Below are positions 7,449 through 8,759 of a stretch of DNA of 8,759 nt, in pieces. This DNA comes from an uncultured bacterium. Its GTDB lineage: Bacteria > Gemmatimonadota > Gemmatimonadetes > Palauibacterales > KS3-K002. The number at the start of each line of letters is the position of its first letter. The first letter of the stretch is position 1. The position numbers and the translations under genes are program-made. The DNA lies in assembly GCA_947581845.1 (NCBI GenBank), contig CANPVY010000120.1, positions 1 through 8,759 of the forward strand, read 5' to 3'. The notes beneath the pieces were generated by a model that saw nothing but the letters and a program-made list of their open reading frames with translations, ran no database searches and was not told the DNA's origin.

Positions 7449-8257
7449 CCACGCCCACCATGGCCGGGCAGAGCCCCGGTGCCCCCCCTCAGATTCACCC
7501 CACGGCGATAGTCGACGCGAATGCGGAACTCGCTGATGGAGTACAGGTCGGCCCTTACGCCATTATCGGCCCGAACGTGAAGATTGGCACGGAGACAATC
7601 GTGGGGCCGCACGCGTATATCGAGAAGGACACGCAAGTCGGCCGCGAGTGCTTCATCGCCAAGGGCGCTGTGCTCGGCACTGACCCGCAGGACCTGAAGT
7701 ACGAGGGCGAGGAGACCCTGCTGATCGTCGGCGATGGCACGACCATACGAGAGTTCGCGACACTGCACAGGGGCACGCGATCATCAGGGTCGACCGTCGT
7801 CGGCAGTGGCTGTTTTCTGATGGCGTACGCGCACATCTCTCATGACTCGCGGATCGGCGATCATGTGACTATCGCGAACGCCGTCAATATGGGCGGCCAC
7901 GTGGTCATCGAGGATTGGGCCATGATTGGTGGAGTCACGGCAATCCACCAGTTCGTCAGGATCGGGACCCACGCGATTGTCGGCGGCGGCTGCCGGGTTC
8001 CCAAGGACGTGCCCCCGTATACGTGCGCAGCGGGGAACCCGCTCAAACTGTACGGGCTCAACACGGTGGGCCTCGAGCGACGTGGTGTCTCGAAGGAGAT
8101 CCGGCGGGAGCTGAAACGGGCCTACCGGCTCCTTTTCAACTCAAACCTGAACATCAGCCAGGCGATCGAGGAGCTCCGCTCGCGCGCTACGGCGATCGAG
8201 GAGGTCGAGAGACTGATCGCCTTCATCGAGACGAGTGAGCGTGGGGTCACAGTCTGA
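7445..8257 (+). CDS. lpxA: Acyl-ACP--UDP-N-acetylglucosamine O-acyltransferase LpxA
   Basis: First step of lipid A synthesis: transfers a 3-hydroxyacyl chain from acyl-ACP to the 3-position of UDP-GlcNAc (or to a 3-amino analogue in some organisms), in the cytoplasm as a homotrimer. The 270 residues match E. coli (262), with about nine extra residues at the N-terminus. Hexapeptide repeats of the left-handed beta-helix run from about IHPTAIV (17-23) to about residue 200. The family signatures QDLKYEGE, TIREFATLHRGT, AHISHD, IHQFVRIG and VPPYTCAAGNPLK are all present. His133 in AHISHD corresponds to the catalytic His125 of E. coli. Gly181 aligns with E. coli Gly173, the residue known to act as a chain-length ruler. 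A helical C-terminal domain follows (about 205-270, LERRGVSKEIRRELKRAYRL). The gene overlaps lpxC-fabZ by 4 nt and the next gene probably starts within its last codons. Confidence 0.96.
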   Translation: MTTPTMAGQSPGAPPQIHPTAIVDANAELADGVQVGPYAIIGPNVKIGTETIVGPHAYIEKDTQVGRECFIAKGAVLGTDPQDLKYEGEETLLIVGDGTTIREFATLHRGTRSSGSTVVGSGCFLMAYAHISHDSRIGDHVTIANAVNMGGHVVIEDWAMIGGVTAIHQFVRIGTHAIVGGGCRVPKDVPPYTCAAGNPLKLYGLNTVGLERRGVSKEIRRELKRAYRLLFNSNLNISQAIEELRSRATAIEEVERLIAFIETSERGVTV

Positions 8258-8759
8258 CGGCTCGTTGGACCCGGTCGCTGTTGGGGTGGCGGGCGTAGGA
8301 AGCCTCGGCTTTCATCACGCGCGCCTGTTAAGAGAGCTGCCCGGGGCCCGGCTCACCGGTGTCTACGACATTGACGGCGAGAGGGCACGCTGTGTGGCCG
8401 GCCAGCTCGATACGCGGGCATACGAGCGTCTTGAGCAACTGCTGGAGGACGTTCGTGCGGTCACGATCGCTGTGCCGACGAGCAGCCACTTCGAGGTCGC
8501 GAAGGCTGCGCTGGAGCGCAGCTGCGATCTGCTCATCGAGAAGCCGATCACCACAACCACAGCGCAGGCAGACGAGCTGATCCGTTTCGCGGCTGAGAGG
8601 GATCGCATCATCCAGGTCGGTCACATCGAGCGCTTCAATGGCGCCGTGCGTGCCTGCGAACCCTATCTCGAACCGCCGCTCTTCGTGGAATCGCACCGTC
8701 TGGCGCCCTTCGTGCGGCGTGGCACCGACGTGCCGGTGGTTCTCGACCTGATGATACAC
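8235..8759 (+). CDS. Gfo/Idh/MocA-family NAD(P)-dependent oxidoreductase (3' partial), candidate GnnA-like
   Basis: A frame open from 8235 to the window edge encodes at least 175 residues; residue numbers count from GTG 8235. The N-terminal Rossmann fold shows GVGSLG (20-25, the GxGxxG dinucleotide loop). VYDID follows the second strand; its Asp45 and Asp47 suggest NAD rather than NADP. EKP (102-104) carries the family's usual catalytic Lys103, and QVGHIERFN (128-134) follows. The start of the substrate domain is visible, and the last codons give DLMIH (171-175), the family DxxxH active-site motif, with His175 as the final residue in the window. Candidate starts are GTG 8235, GTG 8241 and TTG 8265; none has a strong ribosome site, and the first two overlap the lpxA end by 23 or 17 nt. 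Next to lpxA, the best-known relative is GnnA, which oxidises the 3-position of UDP-GlcNAc. The family is broad, so the substrate is a hypothesis; the family call is firm. Confidence 0.88.
   Translation, partial: MSVGSQSDGSLDPVAVGVAGVGSLGFHHARLLRELPGARLTGVYDIDGERARCVAGQLDTRAYERLEQLLEDVRAVTIAVPTSSHFEVAKAALERSCDLLIEKPITTTTAQADELIRFAAERDRIIQVGHIERFNGAVRACEPYLEPPLFVESHRLAPFVRRGTDVPVVLDLMIH

Overview
The window is a gene-dense, GC-rich stretch of a Gram-negative, lipid A-making bacterium, with every gene on the + strand. It carries the conserved outer-membrane biogenesis cluster: a ClpC-type AAA+ unfoldase (5' end outside the window), bamA, skp/ompH, lpxD, a fused lpxC-fabZ, lpxA, and the first part of a Gfo/Idh/MocA-family oxidoreductase that runs off the 3' end. 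The lpxC-fabZ fusion is known from Bacteroidota and some related or similar phyla. Together with the high GC content and the clpC/bamA neighbour pair, it makes a Gemmatimonadota-like organism my best guess. That placement is inference, since the window holds no rRNA or other phylogenetic marker that I can score.

Layout: 2-1900 clpC (partial), overlapping by 4 nt with 1897-4326 bamA. A 96-nt gap precedes 4423-4977 skp. A 107-nt gap holding a terminator-like hairpin precedes 5085-6125 lpxD. A 36-nt gap precedes 6162-7448 lpxC-fabZ, which overlaps by 4 nt with 7445-8257 lpxA. The oxidoreductase gene probably starts inside the end of lpxA (GTG at 8235 or 8241) and continues beyond 8759. No stretch longer than about 110 nt lacks a gene. 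I see no tRNA, rRNA, CRISPR array, insertion sequence or long repeat.

How the genes work together: BamA inserts beta-barrel proteins into the outer membrane, and Skp chaperones those proteins across the periplasm. LpxA, LpxC and LpxD carry out the first three dedicated steps of lipid A synthesis. The FabZ domain dehydrates 3-hydroxyacyl-ACP, the pool that LpxA and LpxD also draw on. The terminal oxidoreductase sits where GnnA is found in organisms that make a 2,3-diamino (GlcN3N) lipid A, so it may modify the UDP-GlcNAc substrate. ClpC is a cytoplasmic unfoldase for the ClpP protease; its coupling to bamA is the least obvious link.

I do not see a wholly novel system here. The points most worth a second look are the oxidoreductase next to lpxA, the lpxC-fabZ fusion and its uncertain start codon, the intra-operon hairpin before lpxD, the translational coupling of clpC to bamA, and an unusual Arg in the LpxD uridine-binding motif.
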